Source: Clostridia bacterium
GTDB lineage: Bacteria; Bacillota; Clostridia; Oscillospirales; Acutalibacteraceae
DNA: 7,409 nt
NCBI GenBank assembly: GCA_017519685.1
Contig: JAFWRV010000122.1
Location: forward strand, 1 to 7,409
Direction: 5' to 3'
The notes under the pieces are model-generated. The model ran no database searches, was not told where the DNA came from, and saw nothing but the letters and a program-made list of their open reading frames with translations. Shown here in pieces: positions 5,771 through 7,409 of the stretch. The translations under genes and the position numbers were made by a program. Position 1 is the stretch's first letter. The number at the start of each line of letters is the position of its first letter.

Positions 5771-5834
5771 ATCACCTCTTGTCTATAAGTTGTATTTGTG
5801 TACGCATAAAAATACATTATATTGTATTCATCTT

Positions 5835-5863
5835 ATTCTATTATATAAATCATAAAAAATCAA
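5835..5863 (-). promoter_or_regulatory. Promoter of the zinc-finger gene
   Basis: On the minus strand TTGATT (5863-5858), a 17-nt spacer and TAGAAT (5840-5835) predict a start near 5828. The leader would then be about 255 nt, long for this window. The 5583-5979 gap contains this promoter, the leader elements described separately, and the terminator of the preceding gene. Confidence 0.55.
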
Positions 5864-5874
5864 GCATTATTTTC

Positions 5875-5921
5875 AAAAAACGGCGTTTTTTTGTTAAAAA
5901 AATGTGAAAAAACGCCGTTTT
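5875..5921 (-). terminator. Intrinsic terminator of the glycoside-hydrolase-like gene
   Basis: A 15-bp stem (5877-5891 with 5907-5921; core CGGCG/CGCCG flanked by A/T pairs) with a 15-nt loop is followed on the minus strand by T6 (5880-5875, partly within the stem). It lies 59 nt after the TAA at 5980 and just upstream of the zinc-finger gene promoter, separating the two units. Confidence 0.82.
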
Positions 5922-5979
5922 ATTGCTTTTTCAGATAAATAATTGATGGTATTAATAAGAAAAAATCAAAAAAACTCAA

Positions 5980-7409
5980 TTAAATAACATCTATTTTTTC
6001 GCCTTTTTCGTCAATCTTCAAGCGGATTTCACGGTTATCAGCGAAAGTAAGACGGATTTCATTCCTGTTTCCGAGAAACGGCTCAATCCTTTTTGCGAGT
6101 TTTGACGAGGTGAATTTTCCGGTAACAATCCAGCATCCCTTACCGTCTTTGATTTCGCAGTATGAGCCGTGAATTTTGCTCTTGATTTCAGCCGGGGCGA
6201 ATCTTTCCGGGCATACCGCGACAAGTCCGTTTTCTCTGACCAGTGAGGCAACCGCGTCAAGTGTTTCGTCGCTGATACGCAGTCCGGTGAGAAAGCAGAG
6301 TTTAAGCGATGACAGAGTTTCTTTTGTTACATTGTCGTCAAAAACGGCAAGTGAGTTCATCGTGATAAACGAACGGTGCGGAGTCAGTGAATGCGGCTCG
6401 ATTCTGTTCCATGTCGGTCCTTTTATATAGCAATCGCCGCGTGTTACCGTGTGCAGTATTTTCAGCCATTCCCTGCTTCTGCTGTCGGGGTGTATCTTTT
6501 TATTGCCGAAAAGTCCTCTTGCCCATATCAGATTTTGTCCCCAGTAACTGTCGTCATATCTGATGATTCCGATTTCGGGCCGGTAATCCGAAACATCGTA
6601 GTTTCTTTCTTTACCCTTGTATTCTTTGCAGAATTTTTCATACCTCAGCCCGGCGTCGTTGAGCGCGTTCTTTTCTTTATTGACAAGAGCGGATTCCGCT
6701 TCCACGTAAACCCTGTTGACTCCGGCATAATAAGCGAATTTCAGATTGTTGTACATTTCCTCCGCGCTGTGACCGGGATATGTCAGCTTGTGCCACATAT
6801 CAACGCAGTTATAAATCGGGGTGCCGTACTGAAGCGCCGCGCCCGCGGCAATGGCAAACTGTATGTTTGAAACGCTTTCTTTCTGGGATTTGAAATTGGG
6901 TATTATTCCGCATCTTGCGAAAAGATGATAGAGAACGGGAAAAACATGTTCTCCCGAAAATGAGGGGCTTCCCCATTCCTTTATTTTTCCCGCGTATTCC
7001 TTCAGGTCGTTTTCAAGCTCTTTTCCCTGAACGAGCGCGTCCCTTGTGTCGGCCTGCCTGAATGCCGGCTTGTTAATCTTTCCTTTTGAGCCAAGCCACA
7101 GGGAGATATTTCTGTTGATGATGACATGCTCAAATTCATCGTAGGCGATTCCGATCAGATTTCCGCAGGAGCAGAACGCTTTCACATAGTCCTCATACAG
7201 TCTCAGACGGTGTGTGCCGTCGGGAGCGTTTGACCAGTCATATCCGTTTGCAGAATATGTTTCCGGCGCAAAATTCTGAAACTCGAAGTTGACAATGAAA
7301 TTGCAGCCGAGTTCCTTGAATTTTTCCGCAAGAGCCCTTGCTTTATCGCAGTCGGCAAGACCGTTCCTTTCCGAAGGGTCGCTGTGGCACCAGACAAAGT
7401 CGGGGTTGC
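5980..7409 (-). CDS. Putative TIM-barrel glycoside hydrolase with amidotransferase-like domain, C-terminal 475 residues (partial)
   Basis: The frame is open to the right edge, so the start lies outside. A GTG at 7185 is internal, because the frame continues upstream with well-behaved protein (NPDFVWCHSDPSERNG, ELGCNFIVNFEFQNF, DWSNAPDGTHRL). Residues 1 to about 250 have the alternating strand/helix pattern of a (beta/alpha)8 barrel, with acidic residues at predicted strand ends (NFEFQNF near 40, GIAYDEFEH near 86-94, VYVEAES near 233-239). Roughly residues 285-400 resemble the glutamine-amidotransferase-like domain that follows the barrel in GH42-type enzymes (LAVFDDNVTKETL, then an LKLCFLTG strand, ISDETLDAVASLV, GLVAVCPE). 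The remainder is beta-rich. No signal peptide can be assessed. The exact CAZy family is not recognised, and the catalytic residues are not assigned. Hydrolysis of a plant or host glycan is plausible. A terminator follows at 5875-5921. Confidence 0.6.
   Translation of the reverse strand, partial: NPDFVWCHSDPSERNGLADCDKARALAEKFKELGCNFIVNFEFQNFAPETYSANGYDWSNAPDGTHRLRLYEDYVKAFCSCGNLIGIAYDEFEHVIINRNISLWLGSKGKINKPAFRQADTRDALVQGKELENDLKEYAGKIKEWGSPSFSGEHVFPVLYHLFARCGIIPNFKSQKESVSNIQFAIAAGAALQYGTPIYNCVDMWHKLTYPGHSAEEMYNNLKFAYYAGVNRVYVEAESALVNKEKNALNDAGLRYEKFCKEYKGKERNYDVSDYRPEIGIIRYDDSYWGQNLIWARGLFGNKKIHPDSRSREWLKILHTVTRGDCYIKGPTWNRIEPHSLTPHRSFITMNSLAVFDDNVTKETLSSLKLCFLTGLRISDETLDAVASLVRENGLVAVCPERFAPAEIKSKIHGSYCEIKDGKGCWIVTGKFTSSKLAKRIEPFLGNRNEIRLTFADNREIRLKIDEKGEKIDVI

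Noticed and set aside
6391..6870. 159-codon plus-strand frame
   Set aside because: It lies wholly antisense to the glycoside-hydrolase-like gene, has no Shine-Dalgarno sequence, and its translation shows no domain features.
5980..7185. GTG at 7185 as start of the right-hand gene
   Set aside because: The same frame is open for 74 more codons to the window edge and encodes ordered, domain-like sequence, so the GTG is an internal valine.
7203..7397. 64-codon minus-strand frame at the right edge
   Set aside because: It overlaps the glycoside-hydrolase-like frame on the same strand in another register and has no motif or ribosome site.

Overview
The window reads as chromosomal DNA of a low-to-mid GC, Gram-positive anaerobe, most likely a gut-type member of Clostridia (Oscillospiraceae/Ruminococcaceae-like). 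This is inference. It rests on strong AGGAGG-type ribosome sites, TTGACA/TATAAT promoters, intrinsic terminators with A/T-rich tails, four exported or membrane-anchored proteins of clostridial style (lipobox protein, vWA protein with Lys/Glu tail, surface protein ending in a helix plus KKK), and codon use mixing GCC/GCG with AAA/TTT. No rRNA, tRNA, CRISPR array or transposase gene was seen.

Layout. Positions 1-671 (minus) hold the first half of a phenylacetate-CoA ligase (PaaK). It is the downstream gene of an operon led by a membrane-anchored calcineurin-type metallophosphoesterase with a C-terminal fibronectin-III-like domain (687-2012, minus). A 213-bp A/T-rich divergent promoter region follows, with a good sigma-A-type promoter in each direction. 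To the right lie a lipoprotein (2226-2990, plus) with a cystatin-like QVVSG motif and an apparent second, degenerate copy of the fold, and then a vWA-domain transmembrane protein (3105-4619, plus) with a complete MIDAS motif. The vWA gene has its own extended -10 promoter and an unusual leader in which a hairpin separates the Shine-Dalgarno sequence from the start codon. A strong, probably bidirectional terminator (4649-4685) closes this plus-strand block.

The most unusual part is 4689-5787. A minus-strand gene (4797-5573) encodes an exported, membrane-anchored protein with three consecutive C2H2/C2HC zinc fingers, rare outside the bacterial cytoplasm. The gene is bracketed by about 50-bp imperfect inverted repeats (4700-4749 and 5717-5770; 42 of 50 aligned bases identical, one 4-base gap). 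It also has a leader of roughly 250 nt carrying a possible 13-codon leader peptide, repeated GTGATA..ACRCTCC motifs and a hairpin followed by a T-run. This could be a transposase-less mobile cassette, an elaborate post-transcriptional control region, or both.

At the right end (5980-7409, minus) is the C-terminal part of a large protein. It resembles a TIM-barrel glycoside hydrolase followed by a glutamine-amidotransferase-like domain, as in GH42-type enzymes, and it ends in a clear terminator (5875-5921). The genes do not form one pathway: the common theme is cell-envelope, extracytoplasmic and carbohydrate functions, with PaaK as the metabolic exception.
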